This document shows, piece after piece, positions 27,449 through 37,266 of a stretch of DNA of 64,000 nt. Both the position numbers and the translations under genes were made by a program. The stretch covers positions 2,170,001-2,234,000 of the forward strand of contig NZ_JBGFSP010000003.1 in assembly GCF_041227145.1 (NCBI RefSeq), in the 5' to 3' direction. Position 1 is the first letter of the stretch. Each line of letters opens with the position of its first letter. The stretch comes from Bacteroides sp. AN502(2024). Its GTDB lineage: Bacteria; Bacteroidota; Bacteroidia; Bacteroidales; Bacteroidaceae. The notes under the pieces are model-generated. The model was given only the letters and a program-made list of their open reading frames with translations. It had not been told where the DNA came from and ran no database searches.

Positions 27449-29317
27449 ATGAAAAAAATCTTACTGACATGCATAGCCGTAGCCTGTAGCCTTGTGGCTG
27501 TAGCCGGAGAACTGCTCATTGAAGCAGAAAGCTTCAGCCAGCGAGGCGGCTGGGTGCTTGACCAGCAGTTCATGGATCAGATGGGTTCGCCCTATCTCAT
27601 GGCACATGGCATGGGCATCCCTGTGGCGGATGCTAAGGCAGAAATCAACATTCCCCAAGCGGGCACTTACTACGTATATGCCCGTACTTACAACTGGACT
27701 TCACCTTGGACCTATGCCGAAGGTCCCGGAAAGTTCCGCCTGGCTTTAGGCGGCAAATTGCTGAAAACGACGTTAGGACATACTGGTAATTCCTGGCAAT
27801 GGCAATTTGCCGGAAAGGCAGTATTGAAAGCAGGGACTACCACCCTTGCCCTGAAAGACCTCACCGGTTTCGACGGTCGTTGCGATGCCATTTACTTTAC
27901 GACCGATGTGAATACGCAGCCCGCTACCTGGGATACGGCAGAGACAGCCGCACTTCGTGCCCGCTTGCGACAACAGCAGACGGTGCCCACTCATCAATAC
28001 GACTTTGTGGTAGTAGGAGGGGGAATAGCTGGTATATGTGCCGCCGCATCGGCTTCCCGGTTAGGTTGCAAGGTAGCTTTAGTGAACGACCGTCCTGTGC
28101 TGGGCGGCAATAACTCGTCGGAAATACGTGTACACCTCGGCGGTATCATTGAAATGGGACCTAACGAAGGATTGGGCCGTATGATACGCGAGTTCGGTCA
28201 TACACGTTCCGGCAATGCCCAACCAGGCGACTACTATGAAGACCAAAAAAAGGAAGATTTTATCGCTGCCGAAAAGAACATCACCCTCTATGCCTCTCAG
28301 CATGCTGTAGCCGTGAAGATGCAGGGTGGCCGCATAGCGTCAGTCACTATCCAGCACATCGAGACGGGTGAACAAACCGAACTGACCGCTCCTCTCTTCA
28401 GCGACTGCACAGGCGATGCTACCATAGGCTATTTGGCAGGTGCCGATTGGACGATGGGACGCGAAGGCCGTGATGAGTATGGCGAGAGCCTTGCTCCCGA
28501 ACAGCCCGACTCATTGGTGATGGGCGCCTCTATACAATGGTATAGTAAGGATATGAAAAAGAAAACCTCATTCCCTCATTTTGAATATGGCGTGCGTTTT
28601 GACGCTGAAAACTGTGAGCCTGTAAACATGGGCGAGTGGAAATGGGAAACAGGTATGAACCGTAATCAGGTCAGTGAGGCTGAACGTGTACGCGACTATG
28701 GGCTTTTGGTGATATATTCCAACTGGAGTTATCTGAAGAATCACTATAAAGACCATAAGAAGTACGCCAACCGTTCCCTCGACTGGGTGGCGTATGTTTC
28801 AGGCAAACGCGAATCACGCCGTCTCTTGGGCGACTACGTACTGTCACAGGACGATATAGATAAGAATGTGGCGCATGAGGATGCTTCGTTCACCACTACT
28901 TGGAGCATCGACCTTCACTTCCCCGACAGCGTGAACAGTGTCCGCTTTCCCGGCAATGAATTCAAGTCGGCTACGGTGCATCGTTGGATTCATCCTTATG
29001 CCGTTCCTTATCGCTGTCTCTATTCTCGCAATGTGGACAACCTCTTTATGGCAGGCCGTAATATGAGCTGCACCCATGTAGCCTTGGGTACGGTACGTGT
29101 GATGCGTACTACCGGCATGATGGGTGAAGTAGTAGGTATGGCAGCCGGACTCTGCCACAAGCATAGGGTAGAGCCGCGCGACATCTATCATCATCACCTG
29201 CCCGAACTGAAGCAACTTATGCAAGCGGGCCTGGGCAAACGCGATGTGCCCGATAACCAACGCTTCAACGAACCCAACGAATTGTTGGAAGTTCCGGGAG
29301 CTTACGTCAAACCGTAG
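27449..29317 (+). CDS. secreted FAD-dependent oxidoreductase with N-terminal carbohydrate-binding-like domain
   Basis: From the ATG at 27449 (a GTG lies one codon earlier) this is 622 residues with a signal peptide (MKKILLTCIAVACSLVAVAG). Residues about 20-165 form a beta-sandwich starting LLIEAESFSQRGGW, similar to CBM6/35 or golvesin-type domains. Residues about 185-600 are an FAD oxidoreductase: dinucleotide motif VVGGGIAGICAAASASRLG at about 187-205, the GGNNSSEIRV stretch typical of the FAD_oxidored family, and a C-terminal FMAGRNMSCTHVALGTVRVM FAD motif. A secreted flavoenzyme fused to a glycan-binding domain inside a PUL suggests oxidation of a sugar or aglycone; the substrate is unknown. 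FAD must be exported or loaded before Sec/Tat transit. Confidence 0.85.
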   Translation: MKKILLTCIAVACSLVAVAGELLIEAESFSQRGGWVLDQQFMDQMGSPYLMAHGMGIPVADAKAEINIPQAGTYYVYARTYNWTSPWTYAEGPGKFRLALGGKLLKTTLGHTGNSWQWQFAGKAVLKAGTTTLALKDLTGFDGRCDAIYFTTDVNTQPATWDTAETAALRARLRQQQTVPTHQYDFVVVGGGIAGICAAASASRLGCKVALVNDRPVLGGNNSSEIRVHLGGIIEMGPNEGLGRMIREFGHTRSGNAQPGDYYEDQKKEDFIAAEKNITLYASQHAVAVKMQGGRIASVTIQHIETGEQTELTAPLFSDCTGDATIGYLAGADWTMGREGRDEYGESLAPEQPDSLVMGASIQWYSKDMKKKTSFPHFEYGVRFDAENCEPVNMGEWKWETGMNRNQVSEAERVRDYGLLVIYSNWSYLKNHYKDHKKYANRSLDWVAYVSGKRESRRLLGDYVLSQDDIDKNVAHEDASFTTTWSIDLHFPDSVNSVRFPGNEFKSATVHRWIHPYAVPYRCLYSRNVDNLFMAGRNMSCTHVALGTVRVMRTTGMMGEVVGMAAGLCHKHRVEPRDIYHHHLPELKQLMQAGLGKRDVPDNQRFNEPNELLEVPGAYVKP

Positions 29318-29324
29318 ACAAACT

Positions 29325-31391
29325 ATGAGCAAAAAAAATATTATCACGATATTTCTATCGGCAATATGGACCTTGCCGCTTTGGGGAGGACAACAGTATT
29401 ACGCTTTTCTGAAAGGTGACACACTACGTATGGGCAATAACTATATGGAACGCGCCATGCTGTGGAATAACGGTGCACCTGTTACCATCAGCCTTACTGA
29501 CAAGCAGCACGGAAAAACCATTCCGGCACAGGGCAAACAACCCGATTTCTCGATTGTGAAAGGTATCCCTACGGATGCTGCGCTCACCGTGAACGAGATA
29601 CCAACGAATGGCATCCACGCCAGTTATCTGCAGGCTACCGTGGCTTGCACTATCGGTTCGCTGAATATAGAGCGTCGCTATCGCATTTATGCAGACTGTC
29701 CCGCCATTGCTTGCGACACCTATCTGAAAGGGCAAGTGGAACTTTATCAGAACAAGGAGAATAACCGCTCTAACGCTGACCGCAAAAATATAGAACACAC
29801 GGCTGATATGGTTACGGGGGTGAAAACTCCCACGCTCGACAGGTTGCAACTATCCGGCAATCATTGGAGTGCCCGCACAATAGAGTTTTTCGACTACACC
29901 GATTGGAACGACAATCTGGTGACCGGGCGTACCTGGCTTCCTTACCGTCGCAATACGTATCGTGGTAATTTGCTTTTTGCTCATGACGTAGTTACACGGC
30001 AAGGCTTCTTTTTCTTGAAAGAGGCTCCTAGCAGCAGTACCCAATTACATTATCCGGGTTCTGACTTCGTGGCGGACTTTAGCGATTTTATGGTAGTGGG
30101 GCTGGGCATTGCGTCTCATGATGTAAAGCCGGATAGCTGGACTCGCGTTTATGGATGCGTCACCGGCATCTATACCGGCGGCGAACAAGAAGCGCTTACT
30201 GCCCTGCGCCTTTATCAGAAACAACTGCGCCACCACACCGCTGCACAGGATGAGATGATTATGCTCAATACCTGGGGCGACCGTAGTCAGGATTCCAAAA
30301 TAGATGAGGCTTTCTGCCTGACAGAACTAGACCGTGCCGCACGCATGGGCATCACCCTCTTTCAACTGGACGATGGCTGGCAGAGCGGAAAAAGCCCTAA
30401 CTCGAAAACTACTGGAGGTAGTTTTAAGGATATCTGGAAAAGTGGCGATTACTGGACGCCCAACCCCACAAAGTTCCCTCATGGACTGAAACCTATTGTA
30501 GAAAAAGGCAAGAAATTGGGTATTCGCATCGGATTATGGTTCAATCCCAGCACACAGAATGATTTTGCCGATTGGCAAAAAGATGCGCAAGCCATTATCG
30601 GACTTTATAAGAAGTACGGCATCTGCTGTTTCAAGATAGACGGTTTGCAGATACCTACCAAGACAGCCGAACAGAACCTGCGCCGACTGTTTGATACCGT
30701 GTTGGAACAAACCAACCATGAAGTGATTTTCAACCTTGATGCCACTGCCGGTCGTCGCGGCGGATACCACTATATGAACGAGTACGGCAACATCTTCTTG
30801 GAAAACCGCTATACCGATTGGGGTAACTATTACCCTTATCGCACCTTGCGCAACCTCTGGATGTTGTCCCGCTATGTACCGGCGGAGAAGATGCAGATAG
30901 AGTTCCTTAATAAATGGCGCAATGCCGACAAGTATGACGCTGCCGACCCTTTTGCCCCCGCCCGTTACAGTTTCGATTACCTCTTTGCCATTACCTTGGC
31001 GGCACAGCCGTTGGCTTGGATGGAAGCTTCGAACCTGCCCGAAGAGGCCTATGCTACGGCATCTCTACTCAAGAAATACCAACCTTTGCAACTCCGGTTT
31101 CATCAAGGCGTCATACTGCCCGTTGGTGAAGAACCTTCAGGACGCTCGTGGACCGGATTCCAATCGACCGTCTCCAGCACGCAAGGATATCTTGTTGTTT
31201 ACCGCGAAGATAATGAGCAAACTGAAGGGACTATTGACACCTGGCTTCCCGAGGGTAAGAAAGTTACTTTTACCCCTGTAATGGGAAGTGGTAAGAAGTT
31301 TGCCGCTAAAATCGGCGCACAGGGTAAAGTCAGTTTCGAACTGAATGATAAGAACTCTTTCGCGCTTTATCAATATGAAGTGAAACCATGA
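29325..31391 (+). CDS. GH36-like alpha-galactosidase (clan GH-D), secreted
   Basis: Starting at the ATG at 29325 gives 688 residues with a signal peptide (NIITIFLSAIWTLPLWG) and a 7-bp gap to the previous gene; a longer in-frame start at 29244 would overlap that gene. An N-terminal beta-supersandwich (about 20-280) precedes a TIM barrel. Family marks are LFQLDDGWQSG with D349/D350, IRIGLWFNPS, and CFKIDGLQ with D439, which aligns with the GH36 nucleophile. D498 in NRYTDWGNY is a candidate acid/base, though the usual GH36 acid motif is not obvious. It probably removes terminal alpha-galactose from oligosaccharides. Confidence 0.85.
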   Translation: MSKKNIITIFLSAIWTLPLWGGQQYYAFLKGDTLRMGNNYMERAMLWNNGAPVTISLTDKQHGKTIPAQGKQPDFSIVKGIPTDAALTVNEIPTNGIHASYLQATVACTIGSLNIERRYRIYADCPAIACDTYLKGQVELYQNKENNRSNADRKNIEHTADMVTGVKTPTLDRLQLSGNHWSARTIEFFDYTDWNDNLVTGRTWLPYRRNTYRGNLLFAHDVVTRQGFFFLKEAPSSSTQLHYPGSDFVADFSDFMVVGLGIASHDVKPDSWTRVYGCVTGIYTGGEQEALTALRLYQKQLRHHTAAQDEMIMLNTWGDRSQDSKIDEAFCLTELDRAARMGITLFQLDDGWQSGKSPNSKTTGGSFKDIWKSGDYWTPNPTKFPHGLKPIVEKGKKLGIRIGLWFNPSTQNDFADWQKDAQAIIGLYKKYGICCFKIDGLQIPTKTAEQNLRRLFDTVLEQTNHEVIFNLDATAGRRGGYHYMNEYGNIFLENRYTDWGNYYPYRTLRNLWMLSRYVPAEKMQIEFLNKWRNADKYDAADPFAPARYSFDYLFAITLAAQPLAWMEASNLPEEAYATASLLKKYQPLQLRFHQGVILPVGEEPSGRSWTGFQSTVSSTQGYLVVYREDNEQTEGTIDTWLPEGKKVTFTPVMGSGKKFAAKIGAQGKVSFELNDKNSFALYQYEVKP

Positions 31392-31416
31392 AAAGACTAT
31401 TAACAATAACGGAATT

Positions 31417-32718
31417 ATGATAAAAAGTTTGCGTTTTGTTTTTCTTGCTTTGTTTGTTGCCTTGCAATTCGTTGCATACGGGCAACCGGCAGAAAGACTG
31501 ACTCAAGTGCAGGTCACTCCCGACCACGCCAATTGGCTGTATAAACCGGGAGAAAAAGTGAAATTCAAAGTGGAGGTATTGAAATGTAATATCCCACAAG
31601 ATAACCTGGAAGTGCGCTATGAGATTTCGGAAGACATGATGAAACCTCATCAGACAGGCAAACAGCCTTTGAAGAACGAAAAGCTTGAGATTAATGCAGG
31701 GACGATGAAAAAAGAAGGGTTCCTGCGTTGCCGTGCTTTTGTCACTTGCCAAGGGCGTGAGTATGAAGGTGTGGCTACCGTCGGCTTTTCTCCTGAGAAT
31801 TTGCAACCGACCACTCCGTTGCCCGCCGACTTTCTGGAGTTTTGGAAAAGCACCAAGGAAGCCGCAGAAAAGTGGACACTGGAACCGATAATGACTTTAC
31901 TGCCGGAAAGGTGTACGGATAAAGTGAACGTATATCATGTCTCTTTTGCGAACAATGACTATGCATCCCGTATGTACGGCATCCTTTGTATCCCGAAGGC
32001 TTCTGGGAAATATCCGGCGATTCTGAAAGTGCCGGGTGCAGGCATCCGTGCCTATAACGGAGAAGCCGAACGTGCCGGAAAGGGTTTCATCATATTGGAA
32101 ATCGGAATTCACGGCATCCCGGTCAATATAGAGGGGGATGTCTATTATCGCCTTTATAACGGAGCTTTGAAGAATTACCACTCGTTCAATATGGACAATC
32201 GGGACAAGTATTATTACAAGCGGGTCTATACCGGCTGTGTGAGAGCCATTGATTTCATTTACACACTTCCCGAGTTCAATGGCAATCTGGCGACCTTTGG
32301 AGGAAGCCAGGGCGGTGCGCTTTCTATTGTAATTGCCGGACTGGATGCTCGTGTCAAAGGATTGGTTTCTTTCTATCCAGCCTTGTGTGATATGGCGGGC
32401 TATGCCCACGGTCGTGCGGGCGGTTGGCCGCATATGTTGAAGGATGAGAAGAACCGGACACCGGAAAAGATGAAAACTATTCAGTATTTTGATGTAGTCA
32501 ACTTTGCCCGTCAGGTTAAAGTGCCGGGATTTTATACTTTTGGCTATAATGATATGGTTTGTCCGCCTACCACCACTTATTCCGCTTATAACGTGATTAA
32601 TGCTCCGAAAGAACTGTTTGTAGCTGAGACGACCGCCCATTATGCCTATGCCGAACAGTGGAGTGCAGCTTGGAACTGGGTAATGAATTTCCTGAAAAAT
32701 GAGTCGAAAAACGAATAA
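31417..32718 (+). CDS. acetyl xylan esterase-like CE7 carbohydrate esterase
   Basis: This 433-residue secreted esterase (signal LRFVFLALFVALQFVAYG) has an N-terminal beta domain (about 20-125) and an alpha/beta-hydrolase AXE1 domain. The nucleophile elbow is GGSQGG with S297; the acid is probably the Asp in FGYNDMVCPP and the base His in TTAHYAYAEQW. CE7 enzymes remove acetyl groups from xylo- and other oligosaccharides and cephalosporin C. No xylanase lies in the locus, so the substrate here is likely another acetylated side chain. It follows the GH36-like gene by 25 bp. Confidence 0.9.
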   Translation: MIKSLRFVFLALFVALQFVAYGQPAERLTQVQVTPDHANWLYKPGEKVKFKVEVLKCNIPQDNLEVRYEISEDMMKPHQTGKQPLKNEKLEINAGTMKKEGFLRCRAFVTCQGREYEGVATVGFSPENLQPTTPLPADFLEFWKSTKEAAEKWTLEPIMTLLPERCTDKVNVYHVSFANNDYASRMYGILCIPKASGKYPAILKVPGAGIRAYNGEAERAGKGFIILEIGIHGIPVNIEGDVYYRLYNGALKNYHSFNMDNRDKYYYKRVYTGCVRAIDFIYTLPEFNGNLATFGGSQGGALSIVIAGLDARVKGLVSFYPALCDMAGYAHGRAGGWPHMLKDEKNRTPEKMKTIQYFDVVNFARQVKVPGFYTFGYNDMVCPPTTTYSAYNVINAPKELFVAETTAHYAYAEQWSAAWNWVMNFLKNESKNE

Positions 32719-32746
32719 TATACTAATACCATAAACTAATAGATAA

Positions 32747-34543
32747 ATGAAAACAGGTAAGAAATTAAACCTATGTTTATTGTTGCTGATTGCTTTTGCT
32801 GGAAGCGTTGTGGCACAAGAGCTGATAACGAATGTGTATGGTCGTGACATCCATTCATTGAATGGTAAATGGAATGCCATCATCGACCTGTACGACCAGG
32901 GACAACGAATGAAAATCTATGAGAACCAGCAACCGAAAAGAAATATTGATTTCTACGAATACGCGTTTGAAGGCGGGTTGCGTCTTAACGTTCCGGGAGA
33001 CTGGAACTCCCAATCGCCCGAACTGAAATATTACGAAGGCACTGTATGGTATGCCCGTCACTTTGATGCTAAACGCCTGGCAGACAAACGCCAGTTCCTT
33101 TATTTCGGCGCTGTCAGCTATCGTAGCAAAGTCTACTTGAACGGAAAAGAGATAGCAGAACACGAAGGCGGCTTCACCCCTTTCCAAGTGGAAGTGACAG
33201 ACCTGTTGAAAGACGGTGACAACTTCCTGGCAGTAGAAGTGAACAACCGCCGTACCAAAGACGCTATTCCCGCTTTGGCATTCGACTGGTGGAACTATGG
33301 CGGCATCACAAGAGATGTGCTGCTGGTGAAAACTCCCCGGACATTTATAGAAGATTATTTCGTCCAACTGGATAAAAATGCTCCCGACCGCATCATCGCC
33401 CGCGTGCGTCTTTCTGATAAAAAAGCAGGTGAGAAAGTAACAGTTACCATTCCTGAACTCAAAATCAATGTGGAGCTCACTACTGATGCAGAAGGAAAGG
33501 CGGAAACCGTATTGAACGCGAAGAAGCTGCAACGCTGGTCGCCGGAAGAACCGAAACTCTATGGTGTGACTGTTTCTTCAAGAATCGACCGCGTGGAAGA
33601 GCAAATCGGCTTCCGTAACATCACCGTGAAAGGAACAGATATTTACTTGAACGGGAAACCGACATTTATGTGCTGCATCTCTTTCCATGAAGAAATTCCC
33701 CAACGCATGGGACGTGCTTTCTCAGAAGCCGATGCAGCCATGCTGTTGAATGAAGCGAAAGCGCTTGGCGTGAACATGATTCGCCTGGCGCATTATCCAC
33801 AAAATGAACACACAGTACGCCTGGCGGAAAAGATGGGCTTCCTTCTCTGGCAGGAGATTCCCATTTGGCAGGGTATTGACTTTACAGACAATGACACCCG
33901 TCAGAAAGCGCAGAGAATGCTTTCTGAAATGATTAAGCGCGATCAGAACCGCTGTGCGGTAGGTTATTGGGGCGTTGCCAATGAAACACAGCCTTCCAAA
34001 GAACGGAACGAATTCCTTACTTCCCTGCTCGAAACGGGAAAGCAACTGGACACTACCCGCCTGTATGTTGCCGCTTTTGACCTCGTACGCTTTAACAGTG
34101 AGAAACAACGTTTTGTAATGGAAGACTCTTTTACTTCCCAACTGGACGTTGTAGCTGTCAATAAATATATGGGCTGGTATCATTCGTGGCCTGTAGAGCC
34201 GAAAGATGCTATCTGGGAAGTAGTGACGGACAAACCGTTGATTATCTCGGAATTTGGCGGCGAAGCATTGTACGGTCAGTCCGGTGATGAGAACGTGGTC
34301 AGCTCCTGGAGTGAAGAATACCAGGCGCGTCTGTATAGAGACAATATCCGTATGTTCGACAATATCCCGAACCTGCGCGGCGTATCTCCGTGGATTCTGT
34401 TCGACTTCCGTTCCCCGTTCCGCTTCCACCCCACCAATCAGGATGGCTGGAACCGCAAAGGACTCATATCCGACCAGGGTATGCGTAAGAAATCGTGGTA
34501 TCTGATGAGAGATTATTACATGAAAAAGAGAAACAATAACTAA
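32747..34543 (+). CDS. GH2-family beta-glycosidase
   Basis: This 598-residue enzyme with signal peptide (LCLLLLIAFAGSVVA) has the GH2 architecture: sugar-binding jelly-roll (about 60-200, YYEGTVWYARHFDAKRL), Ig-like domain (about 205-290) and TIM barrel. The acid/base is E413 in GVANETQ and the nucleophile is E502 in ISEFGGEA. The short length and the N-terminal residues resemble beta-glucuronidase or beta-galactosidase-type members. Specificity is not clear. It is in the middle of the enzyme run, 28 bp after the esterase and 2 bp before the DUF4886 gene. Confidence 0.92.
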   Translation: MKTGKKLNLCLLLLIAFAGSVVAQELITNVYGRDIHSLNGKWNAIIDLYDQGQRMKIYENQQPKRNIDFYEYAFEGGLRLNVPGDWNSQSPELKYYEGTVWYARHFDAKRLADKRQFLYFGAVSYRSKVYLNGKEIAEHEGGFTPFQVEVTDLLKDGDNFLAVEVNNRRTKDAIPALAFDWWNYGGITRDVLLVKTPRTFIEDYFVQLDKNAPDRIIARVRLSDKKAGEKVTVTIPELKINVELTTDAEGKAETVLNAKKLQRWSPEEPKLYGVTVSSRIDRVEEQIGFRNITVKGTDIYLNGKPTFMCCISFHEEIPQRMGRAFSEADAAMLLNEAKALGVNMIRLAHYPQNEHTVRLAEKMGFLLWQEIPIWQGIDFTDNDTRQKAQRMLSEMIKRDQNRCAVGYWGVANETQPSKERNEFLTSLLETGKQLDTTRLYVAAFDLVRFNSEKQRFVMEDSFTSQLDVVAVNKYMGWYHSWPVEPKDAIWEVVTDKPLIISEFGGEALYGQSGDENVVSSWSEEYQARLYRDNIRMFDNIPNLRGVSPWILFDFRSPFRFHPTNQDGWNRKGLISDQGMRKKSWYLMRDYYMKKRNNN

Positions 34544-34545
34544 TA

Positions 34546-36369
34546 ATGAATATGAGAACCATAAAATGGAGAAATAACTTCCTGTTGGCAGGATTATTAT
34601 TTATAGTGTCACTATTCTCTGTCGGAGGAGTATTGGTATCCTGTTCCGAATCGGAGAAAATAGTGACGCAGATTGAAGAGAAAATCGTTTATGTGAACGG
34701 CAAATGGATGGTGGTAGCTTCCAAAGAAGTTACTGTTACCACAGGCGAAACGGTTACATTGAATGTATCGGTAGGCGGTGACGAGAATCTGAAGCCTGAA
34801 TATACCTGTATTTCCGAAAATCCAAACATAGCTACCGTAGCGGTAGATGCAGACGGTAAGCATGTCACAATCACAGGTGTATCTGCCGGAAACACGTCCA
34901 TAACTATCGAATGCCCTACGGATACCAAACCGCTTGTTGCTACGATTCCCGTTACGGTGGAGCAAGGGGCAATCCGGATTCTTGCCATCGGCAACAGTTT
35001 CTCTCAAGATGCGGTAGAGCAATACCTGTATGAATTGGGTGCAGCCACTGGACATGATTTTATTATTGGCAATATGTATATCGGCGGATGCGATTTGGAC
35101 AAGCATCTGGCTAATTTACAGTCGGATGCCGAGGCGTATGAATACCGCAAAGTGGTAGATGGCGAGAAAGTGCTGAAAAACAAATATAAGTTGTCTCAGG
35201 CATTGGTCGATGAAAGCTGGGATTATATCAGCTTGCAACAGGCGAGCGGAAAATCCGGTAAATATGATACGTACACAGCGCTTGCCGATTTGATTGCCAG
35301 TATACAGGCGCGTTGCCCGCAGGCTAAATTGATGTGGCATCAGACTTGGGCATACGCTTCTAGTTCCACTCATGAAAGTTTCCCGGATTATGACAGCAAT
35401 CAGATGACTATGTACAATGCCATTGTGTCCGCTGCCCGACAGGCGGTGACGAATCATACGGCACTGAACCTGCTGATTCCTTCGGGCACTGCCATCCAGA
35501 ATGGTCGTACCTCTTTCTTGGGTGACGCGTTCAATCGCGACGGCTATCATTTGGAAGTTACTTATGGGCGTTATACCGCTGCCTGCACCTGGTTTGAGAT
35601 GATTACAGGACAAAACGTTGTAGGCAACCCGTGTGCTCCCGAAACGATTGACCCGCAGGTAGTGAAGATTGCACAAAATGCTGCCCATTACGCTGTGCAG
35701 AAACCCGATGAAGTGACTGATATGGTTAACTTCAAGGAGCCGGAAATAGCTGGCACCGATTTGAAAGCTCCCATCTATATTGATTTCGGTCCGACTGCAC
35801 TCTCTGCCACTCCGTGGAATAATGTAACCTCGTATCTGGAAAGTTCAACCACCAGTTGGATAAAAGATGCGGAAAACAATTATACGAATATTGGCGTCAG
35901 AGTGCTTGGCGGATTTACTGCGAATTATGCCGGAGTCGGTGGCGAACCGGCCAGCCTGGTAACGGTGGATGGCGTGGAATTTCCGCTGACTGCATGGAAA
36001 GACGGTTTGTTAGTGGGAGGAGAGAAAAATATGGGTGAAGTAGGCCCGGGAAGAATAGAAATCTCTCAACTGGATGCATCCCGGAAATATAATTTCACTA
36101 TCTTAGCCATCCGTTTCAATGGAAGCAAAGACGCCCGTATCTCTTCTTATCACTTGGTAGGTAAAACGGAGAGCGAGGTTAAAGAAATGAAAACTGGTAT
36201 TAAGGATGTTGCTGCATTTAATGCCGCAAACTTCGAGGAGTACATTGCCAAGTTTGAGAGTGTAGAACCGGATTTGGAGGGTAAGGTCATTGTCGAGGTG
36301 AAAGGGATTGATACCGGTAGTGCTGCGGAAGGACATATCAATGCACTATGCATTAGTCTGGTGAAATAA
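34546..36369 (+). CDS. multidomain lipoprotein with DUF4886 SGNH-hydrolase-like domain
   Basis: This 607-residue lipoprotein (VLVSC, Cys33) has an Ig-like BIG2 domain at about 55-142 (VSVGGDENLKPEYTCISENP), then DUF4886 at about 145-390 and a C-terminal beta domain (about 400-607, IYIDFGPTALSATPWNNVT). DUF4886 begins ILAIGNSFSQDAVEQYL with candidate nucleophile S151; NRDGYHL could supply the Asp/His of an SGNH triad, suggesting esterase activity on acyl or acetyl sugars. It shares long stretches with the next gene, so a tandem duplication followed by domain gain or loss is likely. Confidence 0.83.
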   Translation: MNMRTIKWRNNFLLAGLLFIVSLFSVGGVLVSCSESEKIVTQIEEKIVYVNGKWMVVASKEVTVTTGETVTLNVSVGGDENLKPEYTCISENPNIATVAVDADGKHVTITGVSAGNTSITIECPTDTKPLVATIPVTVEQGAIRILAIGNSFSQDAVEQYLYELGAATGHDFIIGNMYIGGCDLDKHLANLQSDAEAYEYRKVVDGEKVLKNKYKLSQALVDESWDYISLQQASGKSGKYDTYTALADLIASIQARCPQAKLMWHQTWAYASSSTHESFPDYDSNQMTMYNAIVSAARQAVTNHTALNLLIPSGTAIQNGRTSFLGDAFNRDGYHLEVTYGRYTAACTWFEMITGQNVVGNPCAPETIDPQVVKIAQNAAHYAVQKPDEVTDMVNFKEPEIAGTDLKAPIYIDFGPTALSATPWNNVTSYLESSTTSWIKDAENNYTNIGVRVLGGFTANYAGVGGEPASLVTVDGVEFPLTAWKDGLLVGGEKNMGEVGPGRIEISQLDASRKYNFTILAIRFNGSKDARISSYHLVGKTESEVKEMKTGIKDVAAFNAANFEEYIAKFESVEPDLEGKVIVEVKGIDTGSAAEGHINALCISLVK

Positions 36370-36396
36370 AGTCTGGTTTTTATCATATTGATTACA

Positions 36397-37251
36397 ATGA
36401 AGCGATATAAAAATGTAGTGATTTGTATGTGTATACTGTTCCTTCTTGCCGGAGGAGCATATGCGCAGCAGAAAATGGTCAGAATACTTGCCATTGGCAA
36501 CAGCTTTTCCCAAGATGCTGTGGAGCAATATCTGCATGAACTTGCAGAAGCCGAAGGCATTTCAACCATAATCGGCAATATGTATATTGGTGGCTGTTCC
36601 CTGGAACGTCATGTGAAAAATGCTCGTGACAATGCTCCTGCCTATGCCTACCGGAAAATCGGTACGGATGGAAAGAAACGGGAAAAGGGCAAGATGTCTT
36701 TGGAAGCGGTGTTGGCAGATGAAGACTGGGATTACGTCAGCCTGCAACAGGCAAGTCCTTTTTCGGGAATGTATGAGACGTATGAAGCCTCTCTGCCGGA
36801 ACTTATAGAATATGTGAAAGTACGCTTACCCAAGAAAACAAAGCTGATGCTGCACCAAACTTGGGCGTATGCGTCTACTTCCAAGCATAGTGGTTTTAAA
36901 AACTATAACAGCAATCAACTGACCATGTATCAGGCCATTGCCGATGCTGTGAAGAAAGCTGCTAAGGTGAACAAGATAAAGATTGTTATCCCTTCGGGCA
37001 CTGCCATCCAGAACGCCCGTACCTCTTTCATCGGCGACCATCTGAACCGGGACGGCTATCATCTGGATGTGAAGGTAGGTCGATATACCGCTGCCTGCAC
37101 TTGGTTCGAACGCATCTTCAAACATAATGTAGTCGGGAATCCTTATGCTCCGGAAGGGCTGGATGAGGCACGGAAAGCTATTGCTCAGCAAGCTGCCCAT
37201 GCGGCAGTAAAGCATCCGTATAAGGTAACCGACCTGTCTATTGCTAACTAA
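36397..37251 (+). CDS. DUF4886 SGNH-hydrolase-like secreted protein
   Basis: This 284-residue stand-alone DUF4886 protein has a signal peptide (VVICMCILFLLAGGAYA) and the same motifs as the previous gene: ILAIGNSFSQDAVEQYL (candidate nucleophile S36), DWDYVSLQQAS, LHQTWAYAS, IPSGTAIQNARTSF and NRDGYHL. Members of the wider fold are carbohydrate esterases or lipases; this family's activity is undescribed to my knowledge. The ATG at 36397 is preferred to a TTG at 36388. Confidence 0.85.
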   Translation: MKRYKNVVICMCILFLLAGGAYAQQKMVRILAIGNSFSQDAVEQYLHELAEAEGISTIIGNMYIGGCSLERHVKNARDNAPAYAYRKIGTDGKKREKGKMSLEAVLADEDWDYVSLQQASPFSGMYETYEASLPELIEYVKVRLPKKTKLMLHQTWAYASTSKHSGFKNYNSNQLTMYQAIADAVKKAAKVNKIKIVIPSGTAIQNARTSFIGDHLNRDGYHLDVKVGRYTAACTWFERIFKHNVVGNPYAPEGLDEARKAIAQQAAHAAVKHPYKVTDLSIAN

Positions 37252-37266
37252 CCGACGAAAATACGA

